DNA from: Aplectana chamaeleonis
Lineage: Eukaryota; Nematoda; Chromadorea; Rhabditida; Cosmocercidae
NCBI GenBank assembly: GCA_029168955.1
Contig: JAPDOI010001571.1
Location: forward strand, 1-64,000
DNA length: 64,000 nt
Direction of reading: 5' to 3'
Part shown: positions 31,746 to 42,959 of the stretch, piece by piece
Position numbering within the stretch: the stretch's first letter is position 1
Layout: each line of letters starts with the position of its first letter
Position numbers and translations under genes: made by a program
The notes under the pieces: model-generated
The model's input: only the letters and a program-made list of their open reading frames with translations
What the model was told of the DNA's origin: nothing
Databases searched by the model: none

Positions 31746-33250
31746 GTGACGTAATAAACAAAACAAAACAAAACGGTATTCGTCGAGTTATTTCAGCCAA
31801 TCACGAAAGTCATCTTTATCGCAAAAGTGTAACCGTCGTCCACGTTTTCGGCCTTTGTCTTCACCGCTCGTCGTTAGGCCCTTGTCAGACGTGGTCGAGA
31901 AACCGACTGAGTCCGATGAGTCCAGGGCAGAAAAACCAACCTCGGGTGCACTGGCCCTCCCCGTGTGCGAGCGTAGACCAGGTGGATTGCGGAAGGAAGG
32001 AGACGGTCGTAGTTGTGCTCTGTGGGTAAATTTTTCTGTACCCGTGTGTCACTATTTCGGTGCGTATCGACCTGGTGGGACTTAGTTAATCGACCACCTC
32101 TGACGGCGGCCTGAAAATCGTCTCCTAGCTGTGAGTGCGGTGACATCGCTGGGGATGCGGCGACAGCACATGCCGTAGGATTATCGAAATTTCACCGGGT
32201 TGACCATGAATAATACCGTAATGAATACTGATCCGCACAAGAAAAGCTATCCTATCCTCAACCAGCCGTATGGCCATTTCAGGCAGGATCGATAGAGGCA
32301 AAAAATAAAAGACTTTTCGCCACATTCAAGGTTAGGATTTGCGCAGTTGAATCAGCTGATGTAGCAAAATTTTGCGGTTATCTTCACTAATTGAAACTTT
32401 AAAGCTTGTAGTTTGATGAGCTTCTCCCGTCGAAAGCAATTTAGATGCCTCCGAAACCCTGGAAATCTCGTGTTTCCACGTGGGGAATCTATTATACATA
32501 GCTACTCATCAGAAGAGTAGTGTGAGAGATTCACGAATACTTTGTCCAAGACTGCAATCTGAAACAACTCGGTTGTCGAACTCGGTCGCATGTAAAATGA
32601 GGAAGAGATGCAGCAATTTTTTGAAGCCTCCACACCGCGCGATCAAACCTCTGCTTCGATGAAATCGCGAACGCCGCAATGCCCTTCGCAACGATCAGCG
32701 GATACAGCATGTCATAGTGATGCTAACATTTAGAAAGCAGGTAAAGAAATGGCGGAATGGCAAAAAAAATCATTAAATTGAATCGATAAAGGTCTCGGTA
32801 AATTCCATGATCTAGTCGGTATCTCGGTAAACATAAATCTACTGAAAAAATTGGTAAATTCAGTAAATTTGTAAGTCGGGAAATGCACCCCTGGCCTGGA
32901 TCATACTCCGCGTGACGGGCTACGCTGCCCAGTGTTAAGCCCCTCTCATAGTTTTCCGGCCGACGTCGGACGACTCGTTATCAAATTTGATAAGTTAAGA
33001 TAGATAAGATGGGTAGGGTAGGGTAGATAGATATTACACATTCGATAACCAGTCGCCCGACTTCGGTCGGGCAAGCGTGAAAGAGACTTAAGTCATTCAC
33101 AGCGACCGAAATCCCGATCTGCCCGAGATGCATGGCCGCGATCGCGCATCGTGGTATCTATGATCTCGGCTTAACTAGGAAGTGAGCGGACCTGGTTGCC
33201 TGAACTAACAAGGGAAGTATACAAAGCGTATGTCGGATCTGCGAAAACGA
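31746..33250. other. intergenic with degenerate TCGGTAAA repeats
   Basis: At 32790-32880 several TCGGTAAAT-type units lead into AAATGCACCCCTGG. From 32990 to 33045 there is GATAGATAAGATGGGTAGGG low-complexity sequence. The GACCGAAATC block at 33108 matches window base 1. No gene supported. Confidence 0.4.
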
Positions 33251-33429
33251 ATTATATGGTCAGTATCTCTTGAGCTTGTATAGTCAAACTTTTCAGTACC
33301 CCGCCCCGAGCAGCTGGTTCCAAGACAACCTTACCCAGCGCACGTACTCTTCCGGCACTCCATGTGACTTCAGCGACATGTATATAAGCTGATAATCCGA
33401 TTAAACTGCTTGGCAAGTCATTTAGAACC

Positions 33430-34076
33430 ATGATCACCCAACAACTTCCACACCTCAGCAGGCAGATCATTCGGACCAGTTGCTTTGTTCACCTTCATTT
33501 TAGAGACTGCCTTACTATCTTTATCTGCTGTTATACGAAGGACAGGTCCATGCACATTGCTCACAGGCGGGATAAGCGGATGTGGGAACTCTTCATCCGA
33601 GATGACGTTGAAATGTTCCCGCCATTTTCCCAGTACAACACTCCGGCGTCGAAGAATGCTACCGCTGGCTGCTTTGATGGTATTGATATGCTCTACGTCC
33701 AATATCGAGCGATTGCGTGCCTTCGCAAAGCGATATATACATTTCTCCCCCTTCCGGATGTCTAGCTTGTCGCGTACAGATTCCTGTAGTGTTTAGACTT
33801 TGTCATTGAAACAGCTTTTTTTGCGCTTCGTTTGGCTGCTAAGTAGACAGCGCGGTCCTGGTAACTCCGAGTTCTCATCCACAGCTTAGATTTCAATTTC
33901 TTCTTCCGAATTTTTGCTTGAACATCCTCAGACCACCACCAATTGGCTTGATCGATTTTATCCTTTCCGGGAGTCATGCTCCCTAGGATGCTATCAGGCA
34001 CACTGATCGACTCCATGAATTCGAGCGAAACGAGCATTTTCGAAAAGGAAAGTGCTTTGTTCCGACAAAAGTTCAA
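33430..34076 (-). pseudogene. RTE-type retrotransposon fragment (linker to RT start)
   Basis: Two minus frames with a frameshift near 33760 read continuously as the region between endonuclease and reverse transcriptase of RTE elements. The upper frame (34076-33762) has NWWWSEDVQAKIRKKKLKSK and AAKRSAKKAVSMTKSKHYRN. The lower frame (33765-33418) has EKCIYRFAKARNRSILDVEH, LGKWREHFNVISDEEFPHP, VNKATGPNDLPAEVWKLLG. The KMKxxKATGPDD-PAE-WK motif is the RT domain start. Downstream catalytic motifs (including the YADD-type box) are absent; the frame degrades below 33430. This is a decayed, truncated copy. Confidence 0.85.
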
Positions 34077-34354
34077 CTGGCATCTTGTTTGACCAGACAG
34101 AAAATCGAAGAAAAACTAAGTTGTATTTGTTGCCATTAAGAACACTACGTCTTCTTTGTCTGAAAGTATTGATGTTATGACAAGGTCTTCTCAGAGAAGA
34201 GGGCCTGAAATTCCACAACCTGTCAGGAGGAAGGCGAAATTTTTTTCAGAATATTTTGTGCACCATTGCAATATCGGTATAGGTCCGTTTATACAGAAAG
34301 CTTTTCAAACCGAGTCCTCCAATGCGATTTCTATATGATGGTAAGGATCACTAA

Positions 34355-34605
34355 GGCACGTAAAAAATTACTCTTGTGGTAGAGATTTCAACCTTCATGA
34401 GCTTCATAGTGTAAGGGTTCCCTACTTGGCTACAATACTCCAGTATAGGTAACATCTTGTAAAGTTTGATCAGAACGGTATTATCACTGGTTTTAACCGC
34501 TCCGAGCAATTTATGTATGTGGGCATCGCTTAGCTCTACAAACGACAATATCTTGGTGTGTTCACGAGTCAGGAGAACAACTCCAAGGTCGTAGATTTGA
34601 GTAAA
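34355..34605 (-). pseudogene. CR1-like LINE reverse transcriptase C-terminal fragment
   Basis: The minus frame contains YDLGVVLL, LLGAVKTSDNTVLIKLYKML and PILEYCSQVGNPYTMKLMK, matching the post-catalytic region of LINE RTs: a DLGV start, helix repeats, then LYK-x-x-PILEYC-x-V-x-NP. It has lost the preceding catalytic domain and ends at a stop after VIFYVP. It lies 280 bases upstream, on the same strand, of an unrelated RTE fragment. Confidence 0.7.
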
Positions 34606-34609
34606 ATTT

Positions 34610-35785
34610 CTTCGGGGAGCAGGAGCATAGAGAAATGCGCTTCGTACGTTTGACTAATTTTTTTCTGCTGGAGTTGAGCCTAAATCCCCAATTACTGGTT
34701 CATAGCTGCTATTTGTACTTTTTTCACCGCGCGTAATGGGAATAGTCGCCCAGCAGCGCAGTAAATGCAATGAGTGCGGTGACCCCGCCGCGTGGCGGAG
34801 AGTCGATCACTCACATGTCGTGGAATATCGATATTTTGCCAAGCTGATCGTACTGTGAGTACCGTAATTCTCTACTCAGAGACCATTTTTATTACTGTCC
34901 ATGTACGACTTTCGATAAATCTCGGCATCGCAACTGTCGATACAATTACAACTTGTCTTCCGTAGCTCTATGAACCGAGTACAGCTTCAATCGGCTAACG
35001 TTGCAGCGTTGTCTTCTTCTTTCAAGTCTGGAAACCAAGAATATTGCGAAAGTCATTCGATCAAGCGCTACTTCATTTCACACGGTCTCTTTCAATAGGT
35101 AACCAGACTACCCACGAAGCAACTCATGCAGCAAATAGATAAACCTTAGACTGTGTGCCGAGACACCAAACTAGTCACCCTCAAATCGGGACAGATGAAG
35201 AGAGATGAACCAATTTAAGGGATGAGTTAGCCTCATAGACCACACCAATCACTCTAGATTCCTGCCTGTGGCTCATCAATGCTCCAAGACCAGCACAGGT
35301 CTACGTAAGGCCCCACACGTTGACCCCCCTGATACCTTAACTCCCTTACGTTAACCTGTGCGGTGTTGGGGACACTGAACAGTTACATGAAGTACCTCGT
35401 GTTAATTGGTGTGGTCTATAAGGCTATCTGTCTAAGTCCCTGGTATTTGTTCTCTCCTCTCCATTTGTGCCGATTCGAGGGTTGCTTAAGGAGTGCCTCG
35501 GCTCACAGTCTGAGCTTTATGCATTTTTCAGTTGTGTATGTTGCTTTGTTGGTGGTATGGTTACTTATCGAATGACACTTTGTAGAATAATATAGCGCTC
35601 GATCGAGTGGTTCCCTGATTTGTTTGATTTCTAGACTCCAAAGGAGATGACAACACCCAATGTTAGCGGAATGAAGCTGTACCATAATCGGTTTGGCTAG
35701 CTACTAAAGACAAATTCTTGTTATATAGACCATTTTCTCCAAAAGCAACGGCTCTCACACGACAAAACTTCTAGATGAGGTATAC
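34610..35785. other. intergenic, nothing recognised
   Basis: Unique sequence. A hydrophobic 70-codon plus frame at 35363-35575 has no splice or conservation support. Confidence 0.35.
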
Positions 35786-35790
35786 GTAGA

Positions 35791-36627
35791 TTAAACCCAG
35801 TGTTTACGATGGTTTTCGTCCCCGAGTTTTTCACATAAAACCATGCGTTCGCCTCGAAGTGTTACCAAAATAACAAAGAAATGGCAAGAAACGCATTAAA
35901 GGCAATGTTCACGATAGGAATCGTTTTCCTGCTTTCCTACCTATTTTGAAGACGGTCCCATGCTGATTCCAAAGATGTTTTTGGAATCGTACAAGACTTT
36001 CTAGGAACGGAGTTATGGTCTCTCAAAAATTGAGCTAGGGAAGCATGGTGGACGAGTTGTGCGAGGCTTGTAATTTCCGTCTTTTGCAGCCGATGTATGC
36101 GAGCTGACCTGAGTAAAGAGCGAAGTTGGGGATAAAGGGAAGAACGGGGCTATTGAGCAGAAACCATCGCTCATCGCACAATCTTGAGCATTCATTTGTT
36201 CACGTCGGTGGGCCTGGAAAGTGCCTCTGGGGTGTGACGAGCTGATGAATGTCCAACTTTGGGGGCGTAGGGGACCGTTCTAAACTCATTTTTCTTAGTT
36301 TTTTCGACGTTAGGGTTGCGCTAGGCCCCACAGCTGCCGATCTCCACCAAAAAATCGGAAATGGTTTTTATCGTGGACGCTGCCTTTGAAACGTCGTATT
36401 TCAGTGACATTATTCTATAACATGGACTAGTCGCCCAGTTGGATGGACATGTTCATGGTGGTTTTCACCGTTGGAAAAATGAGTCGAACGAAAATGAAGG
36501 AATATTTCATGCAAAGCGCGATTAGTTAGGGTCCTAAGAAAGAACGGAGCAATAGAGAATGGAGAATTGCAAAGAAAGGTCCACAAAAGGTTTTATTGTC
36601 ACAACAAACACTTCCTGTGATACCTGA
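35791..36627. mobile_element. MITE family C, copy 3 (reverse), split by family D
   Basis: Starts TTAAACCCAGTGTTTACGAT and runs in reverse orientation. It is interrupted at 35896-36390 by family D copy 3, then resumes AACGTCGTATTTCAGTGACA to TTCCTGTGATAC. The uninterrupted homologue near 58612 reads AACGCATCAAAACGTAGTAT, so the D insertion duplicated a TCAA-like site (now TTAA and TGAA). The distal part beyond 36624 is replaced by family H. Confidence 0.85.
35896..36390. mobile_element. MITE family D, copy 3 (nested)
   Basis: Left TTAAAGGCAATGTTCACGAT, right TCGTGGACGCTGCCTTTGAA. Internal sequence is the reverse of 29279-29769 (GGGGCCATTGATCGG-like and GGTGGGCCTGGAAAGTGCC). Inserted in family C copy 3. 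Confidence 0.85.
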
Positions 36628-37128
36628 AGGCAGCGTCCGCGCAGAAAACCATATCAGGGTTTTTCTTCTCAATCGAATGTTTGAACGAAGTGAAGATAGT
36701 TGGCGAAGCTTGTGACCTCAATGCTGCGTATTCATAGTGCTATAGGCTCGTGAGAACTGCTGCTTGGTCTAAAGAGGCGTTTTCCCGGTCGATCATCTAA
36801 CAAGAGGAACAGAAGCGCCACGACAGGCCGCGGAAACCCAAAATTCCATATTCTTTATTACGAGAGATCCTTGAGTTCGGAAGTGTGTATCAAAAGATTC
36901 TGGTTTCCGGAGAATTGTTGACAGCAGAAAAGCGAAGAGAATTGTGGAACCTAAAAAGTTAAAGGGGCTAAACCAATTCAGACCTTCAATCCCGATCAGG
37001 AGTTTTTGATCGAATAAACATGATGTGGAGGTGTTCGCCTGCGTTAATTTGCGGGTAGCGTGGAGGAGCATTGGGAGGCGCACAACAGCGGGAGCGCCCG
37101 CTCTCATGACGTATGGACGCTGCCTGAA
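36624..37128. mobile_element. MITE family H, copy 1
   Basis: Left CTGAAGGCAGCGTCCGCGCAG, right GTATGGACGCTGCCTGAAGG. Shares GAATGTTTGAACGAAGTG-like and GAGGAACAGAAGCGCCACGA blocks with 59896-60300. It sits exactly at the TTAA of family C that is also the insertion point of family B at 58859. Confidence 0.8.
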
Positions 37129-38043
37129 GGCAGGGTGCCCGATAAAAACGGTTGTTGTGCTATCCTAATGAGAAGGTAGATCTGTTTATCACAAATGCGA
37201 AAATAAGTGAAAAGTTCCAAAAAAACCCATTGGAACAAGATTTAGCTTAGTGTCCGCCCGCCCCCAAATTTCGAGATTTCTATAAATGCCTGCCTTGCCA
37301 ACTTTGATTTTGCTTTTAAAGTCATTCCTGAGCATTTGTATAGACTACTGACTACTTCAACAGCAAAGTAAACGGTGGACAAACACGCCTTAGAGGCACA
37401 GGACACCAAAAAAATTAATTCTCAGGTTTCATGCTTATCTTGGAGAGAGTCACACGCTCATCACAGTGGTATCTCTGAAATTGTCCAAAACCCCCTCTGA
37501 ACAGAGTTATGGCTCTTCAAAGATGCCTTGATTTTGAGGGTGAAAGATAAGTGGACGAGTTGTCTCAGGCCTGTATTTCTCTTCATTCGCAATCGTTGCG
37601 TGAGAGAAAGCCAGGATAAGGAGACAGTCCGGTAATGGACTGAAGAACGACGACTTGTTGGAATTCATCCATCCATCGAACCGCTATCGAGTTCGAAAAT
37701 CTGTTAGGGGGTCGGGCCTGTGGTGGTGAGCAAAGGGGTCGGGCCTGTGGTAGTCGCTTATATCTCGCTTATTTGGAGGAATTGAGATCTCGCATTTGGA
37801 ACGTGTCATGCAGGAGGGGTCTTCTTCAAAATTACATGAAAATCTCAAAATTCATGTCCGAGGGTGTACTGTGCCTTTAGGAGAATCTCGTCAATTCAGT
37901 AATTAGCCGGTATTCCTTGTTTTCGAGCGTTTCCCCTAAAATCCAAGGTTTTTCCATTTATTTTCATTTTTGTGATGAACAAATTTGCATTCTCATGAAG
38001 AGAGCTCGAAAATAGTTTTAATCGCGAACCCTGCCTCTAAATT
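37125..38043. mobile_element. MITE family I, split by family G
   Basis: Left TGAAGGCAGGGTGCCCGAT, right AATCGCGAACCCTGCCTCTAA form an inverted pair. The middle (37389-37880) is a complete family G copy. Family I has no second full copy here. Confidence 0.7.
37389..37880. mobile_element. MITE family G, copy 2 (nested)
   Basis: Left TTAGAGGCACAGGACACC, right GAGGGTGTACTGTGCCTTTAG. Internal ATCCATCCATCGAACCGC is the empty site for the Harbinger-like insertion seen in copy 1. Confidence 0.85.
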
Positions 38044-39474
38044 GACCTATCTGACCCGAATTCTGCAAAAACTCGAATGTAATCGAACGATGTCTTTGAC
38101 TTCGGTCATTTGACCTACAACATGTATGTTCAACGGCACATAGAATTGGTTTAGGGCTTCTTCGAAAAAAATACCGCTCATTCCACTGCTTCATCGTACA
38201 CTCTAATCGCACGGTACTATGCTCCGTAGTTAAAAAAAAAACACAGAAACACTACACAGAAACATGCGCCATAATGGGAACAGAGCCCTGGATATGCACG
38301 CCCAAGCGTTCGTTGGTAACCACCAGGCCACATTGTGCTCGACAATGCCGGAAATATCATCAGTGCCATCGTTAACCCGTTGGACACGCTACACGCGCCA
38401 ATGATCTGCGCCAGCGTTGCAGCGTTGTGCGTAAACGTTTCAGAGACATTACGCTTGCTGCAGGTCAGCAGCTATAGACGGAGCGTTATGAAGATGTTGT
38501 AATGGAGGATGGGGCATCGGCGCCGCTCACAGTCTCAGGGGTCCTCCTAAACAGGCAGCAGCTACCGTCTATCCATAACCTTCATCGCTCTGAACATCCA
38601 GAAAGTTGATACGTTGAAACATGATGAAACTCGTAGAACACCTCCACTGGCAAAATAGTGTGAGGGAACCCGTATGGATAAAAAGTCGCTGCTGCCTGTT
38701 TAGGTTTTCTCCAGTCTCAGCAGGAGGGCTTGAGATCACTGTTAAGACATCTGGAGGCCAACCTCACATGGGAGACTGGGACAACCTAGACATAGCTAAA
38801 AAACGATCGACTACCGATCTCCAGCACTCTTAAGGCGTTCATGGAAAGCTTCGACGTCTCTACCAATGCACCAGCCTCGTCGTAAGACTCGAATTGCATA
38901 GTGTGATCGACTCGGAGCGTGGCGCCGTTATCTCATCTCAGCGAAGGAATCCCTGCTTCATTGCAGAAACTTGAACCGGGGATCACGGTGGTATCGTGTA
39001 GGTGGCTCCGCAGCTCTACATAAATGGTCTCAGTGGTAACCCCACCAACCGTTTTATAATAGTCCATTGTGTCCTTCTCAGGAGGCGACCTTCCTTAGAC
39101 GAATAGCTGGGCAAGCTGACCTCGACTCCCGGAAGGACGCAGGTGTCCGCTTTTGTTCGCTGTCACTCCACAAACAGGCAAAACTACGTCATCACAACAC
39201 TGGTTGGCCATCACTTGAGTCTCCTTCATGTTTTTTCCCATACAAATGACTCTGCCCACTTCATACTGTTAGTGCGACATCTCGCTCAGCTCTATCGTAT
39301 TTCGGCTTCTAGGCTCAATGTTGTCTGCCGGAACACAGGTTAAAAACGCCTTCCCGTAGATGAGGAGGTGCATTCATGAAACTATACTGATTTTTCCAAA
39401 AAATTCACTTTACTGGAATCTCACTGCAAAAGGTCAATAAAGTCCGTTACGACACATCCTTTGAACGAACTTTA
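38044..39474. other. intergenic, nothing firmly recognised
   Basis: Small inverted pair CCTAAACAGGCAGCAGC / GCTGCTGCCTGTTTAGG at 38555 and 38690. Several 60-70 codon frames without domains. Confidence 0.35.
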
Positions 39475-39499
39475 TTGAACAGTCTTCCCAGACCTCTTC

Positions 39500-39985
39500 A
39501 AATATTCGAATATTCGAATGCTCGAATATTCGATTCATTCGGAAAATCAAAATATTCGTTTTTTCGAATATTTGGTTTATTCGGAAAAGCAAAATATTCG
39601 TTTTTCGAATATTCGGTTCATTCGGAAAAGCAAAATATTAGTTTTTTCGAATATTCGGTTTATTCGGAGGATCAAAATATTCGTTTTTCCGAATATTCGG
39701 TTCATTCGGAAAAACAAAGTATTCGTTTTTTCGAATATTCGGTTTATTCGGAGAATCAAAATATTCGTTTTTTCGAATATTCGATTCATTCGGAAAGGCA
39801 AAATATTCGTTTTTTCGAATATTCGAATTATTCGGGAAACAGAACATTTGCTTTTTCTAATATTCGGTTTATTCGAAAAACCAAAATATTCGTTTTTTCG
39901 AATATTCGGTTTATTCGGGAAACCAAAATATTCGTTTTTTCGAATATTCGGCCGAACTTTGGTGGTAATATTCGAATATTCGCAA
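39500..39985. repeat. TTCGAATATTCG minisatellite, period about 42
   Basis: About eleven units of roughly 42-43 bases, each with CAAAATATTCGTTTTTTCGA followed by ATATTCGGTTYATTCGGAAA. Because the unit length is near a multiple of three and lacks stops, long open frames (207, 176 and 162 codons) run through on both strands and are artefacts. A related array is at 45165-45745. Confidence 0.9.
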
Positions 39986-40319
39986 AAGCGTATACTGCCA
40001 TTTCGCCACGAATCATGGCTGCCGGTTGCATACCCTACGAACCGTTGAGAACACTCCTTCCTCATTCAATTTTTGTGAAATCCCAAGGTGAGTTGTAAAG
40101 AGCTGGAGGTGACATCATCAACGAGATTTGCTCGAATCTTACTACGTAAGATCAAAATAACAAGAGTCGACCTCGCGAAGGGAAACAGAAGAAATCGACT
40201 TTGTGAACCTCGACCTTTCCTTGTACAGTCCGTCGAATGTTGCGCTCGATGACCCATTCTTATTAAGCTGCCCACGAGGCTATAAATCTTTCTCTTCGGG
40301 TTATTTGAAGTTGGCGTTT
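39986..40319. other. intergenic spacer
   Basis: Nothing recognised between the minisatellite and repeat R40. Confidence 0.35.
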
Positions 40320-42340
40320 ATTGAGTTTCGGCAGATCGCGGTAGATAACTGTGGGTGTACGGTAGTTCGGCAAAGTCTCAGATCCAACTCAAACTTCCTA
40401 CGTGGGAATTATTCAGGGTGCTGAATACGAATTTTATCGATTTTTGAAATAGTATGGTAGGTTTTGCTCCTAAATGGCAATGTACCTACCGCAACCTGCA
40501 ATAAACCTCGGAGTTTCGACAAACGGACCCCAGATTCGTTTTCATATCCCTACTCAGATAATAACACCGGCTGAGCGGGCGGAGAAGTAGGGTCGCCGGC
40601 TGAGCGAGCAGGCTTATTTTGGAGGCGGAGCGTCTTACCGGCTGAGCGGGCGGGCATGCGTTTTACCGGATGAGGGGCATGGCTTTACTGGGTCAGCGGG
40701 CGGACATAAATCCACGGTTGAGCATGTCACCGGCTGGTCGGGCAGACATAGCATTACCGGCTGAGGGGCATGGCTTTACGGGGTGAGCGGGCAGACATTA
40801 ATCAATGGCGGAGCATATCACCGGCTGATCGGGTGACACTAAAGCGAACCAGGCTCATAGGGCGCGGGCGAAATGAGCTGAGCTGATTCGAGTGATGGCA
40901 TTCGAACGGGTGGTCATCCACACGATTTGGATCATTGACCCCTCACCCCGTACGGCTCGTTGTGAACGTGGGGACGTGACAGCGGTTCAGTTCATGATTT
41001 TTATAGCAAGGAAAGGCTCGCCGCTTCACAAATGAAACGCAAGCCTCGAACATGCTGGGGAATAGGGAGAGCCTACCAGGGGCTTTATCTACTCTTGCAG
41101 ATCGATATCATTCACGTGGTAAGCAACTAATACCCTCAGGCAGTAACTCCGGCTGAGGGGGCAGGCAATACCGGCTGAGTGAACATTGTACCCGGCCATG
41201 CCCCGGTATTCACTGCCCCCTCAGCCGGCAAATGGTGGAGCGCTCAGCCGGCAAGTGGTGGCCCCCTCAGCCCGCATTCACTGTCCCCTCAGCCGGTAAA
41301 TGGCTTCCCCCTCAGCCCGCATTCACTGTCCCCTCAGCCGGTAAATGGAGGTCCGCTCTGCCGGTATTAGTTGCTTACCACGTGAATGATATCGATCTGC
41401 AAGACTAGATGAAGCCCCTAGTAGGCTCTCCCTATTCCCCAGCAAGTTCCAGGCTTGCGTTTCATTTCTGAAGCGGCAAGCCTTACCTTGCTTTAAAAAT
41501 CATGAACTGACCCGCTGTCACGTCCCCACGGTCACAACGAACCGTAAGGGGTGAGGGGTCAATGATCCAAATCGTGTGGATGACCACCCGTTCGAATGCC
41601 AACACCCGAATCAGTTCGAAGTCCATTTCGCCCGCTCCGTACATGAGCCTGGTTTGCTTTAGTGTCTGCCCGCTCAGCCGGTAAAGCCATGCCCCTGAGC
41701 CGGTAATGCTATGTCTGCCCGATCAGCCGGTGACATGCTCAGCCGTGGATTTATGTCTGCCCGCTCAGCCGATAAAGCCATGCCCCTCCGCCGGTAAAAT
41801 ACACGCTCGCCCGCTCAGCCGGTAAGACACTCCGCCCCCAAAATAAGCCTGCCCGCTCAGCCGGTGTTATTATCTGAGCCGGCAGAGCGAACCTCCATTT
41901 ACCGGCTGAGGGGGCAGTGAGTACGGGCTGAGGGGCAGCCATTTACCGGCTGAGGGGGCAGTGAACGCGGTGTGAGGGGGCCACCACTTGCGGGCTGAGC
42001 GCTCCACCATTTGCCGGCTGAGGGGCAGTGAATACCGGGGCTCGCCCGGGTACAGCGTTCAGTCAGCCGGTATTACCTGCCCTCAGCCGGCGTTCCTGCC
42101 TGAGTAAATAACCGCTACGGACAAATTTTCAGCCAAATCCGTAACTTTTTTCCAAACACCTCAGACATTGCCTGATGGGTACCGTTACCCTACCGCGAAG
42201 CTCCAGAAAAGCTTATTTCTGGAACCAGCAGTTCGGGACGGGATTTTGCGCATTTTTACTATGGATGCCAAAAAGATACTGACAATGCTTTGTATAGTTC
42301 CCTTGTCAGACCGTCCCCCAGGAGCTTGAGTAGGTCAATG
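40320..42340. repeat. dispersed repeat R40, copy 1, split by a palindromic element
   Basis: 40320-40550 matches 44455-44700 (shared CTACCGYAACCTRCARTRAACCTCG and TTTCGACAAAYGGA blocks), and 42180-42340 matches 44800-44960 (GCAGYTCGGGRCGRRAT, GCGCATTTTTACTAT, AAAGATACT). In copy 2 these blocks are only about 100 bases apart. Here the 1.55 kb palindromic element lies between them. Confidence 0.75.
40553..42110. mobile_element. foldback element made of GGCTGAGSGGGC repeats
   Basis: Arms at about 40555-41140 and 41355-41877 are inverted: TCAGATAATAACACCGGCTG / CAGCCGGTGTTATTATCTGA and GCAGATCGATATCATTCACG / CGTGAATGATATCGATCTGC. Arms and centre consist largely of 12-16 base units CCGGCTGAGGGGGCA / CCCGCTCAGCCGGTAA. 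A further 230 bases (41878-42110) repeat the central block inverted. The outer tips CTCAG and CTGAG are flanked by TA, so a TA target is possible. It interrupts repeat R40. Confidence 0.8.
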
Positions 42341-42660
42341 CTGGCCGTTTTCTCCCCTCCCCCCACCTAGAGTGATCAAACAGTCGCGTAGTCGATATGA
42401 GTTGAGCGTTGTCGATTTACCTTATGTACAACTTTTCACCATGTAAGATGGACGCTAAAGGGCACTACGGCGTATGGGCCCACACCTGGTCGCAGGTTTG
42501 ATCCCGCCGGAAGCCCACATTTTCGCAGAGTATGAGTCATGAGAGTATGATCTCAGACAACTGTGAAGTCCGTTTCGGCCACGATAGGCTTTCTAATCTA
42601 ATACTCTCTTGAAAGGCTCTTGAACAGAAGCGTGAGCTGTTTCGAGAAGCAAGTGGTCTA
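42341..42660. other. intergenic; weak pol III B-box-like motif
   Basis: GCAGGTTTGATCCCGCC at 42497-42513 resembles a B box, but no A box at the right distance is convincing. Confidence 0.25.
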
Positions 42661-42666
42661 TTTAAA

Positions 42667-42846
42667 GGGACTACGTGGCGCAGAGAGGCGAAACTTTTGC
42701 CGCACCGCCGTTTCCCACGCAACAGCACGTCCTCCTATCGTAATCCCGAGGTCAGCGCCGCGGTCGACAACGAAGGAGCTTCCTTCGCTGAGAACCGAGA
42801 CGGAGACCCCTTCAGCGGTTGGAATTCCTCCGAAAAGAAGCCCTAG
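42667..42846 (+). CDS. possible terminal exon, unknown protein
   Basis: The frame ends at TAG 42844-42846 and reads with coding-like composition: RNSTSSYRNPEVSAAVDNEG then FAENRDGDPFSGWNSSEKKP. G+C is higher than in the flanks. An AATAAA at 42954-42959 lies about 110 bases downstream, as expected for a 3' untranslated region. There is no strong acceptor upstream (ATTTAAAG is the best), and no family is recognised. Real only if upstream exons exist. Confidence 0.25.
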   Translation, partial: GTTWRREAKLLPHRRFPRNSTSSYRNPEVSAAVDNEGASFAENRDGDPFSGWNSSEKKP

Positions 42847-42959
42847 TCTCTGTGATTTTCGATGTCATTTTTCCATTTTGTTCTAAAACAGTGTCTCTCT
42901 CTATGATTATCAATGTGAACATAATTTCGGACAAGGAATAGTGAGCGCATTGCAATAAA

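Noticed and set aside
39475..40098. 207-codon and overlapping 176/162-codon frames as genes
   Set aside because: They run through the AT-rich 42-base minisatellite in several frames and both strands at once, as expected from a stop-free repeat unit.
42440..42520. tRNA gene suggested by GCAGGTTTGATCCCGCC
   Set aside because: Only a B-box-like stretch; no A box at suitable distance and no acceptor stem.
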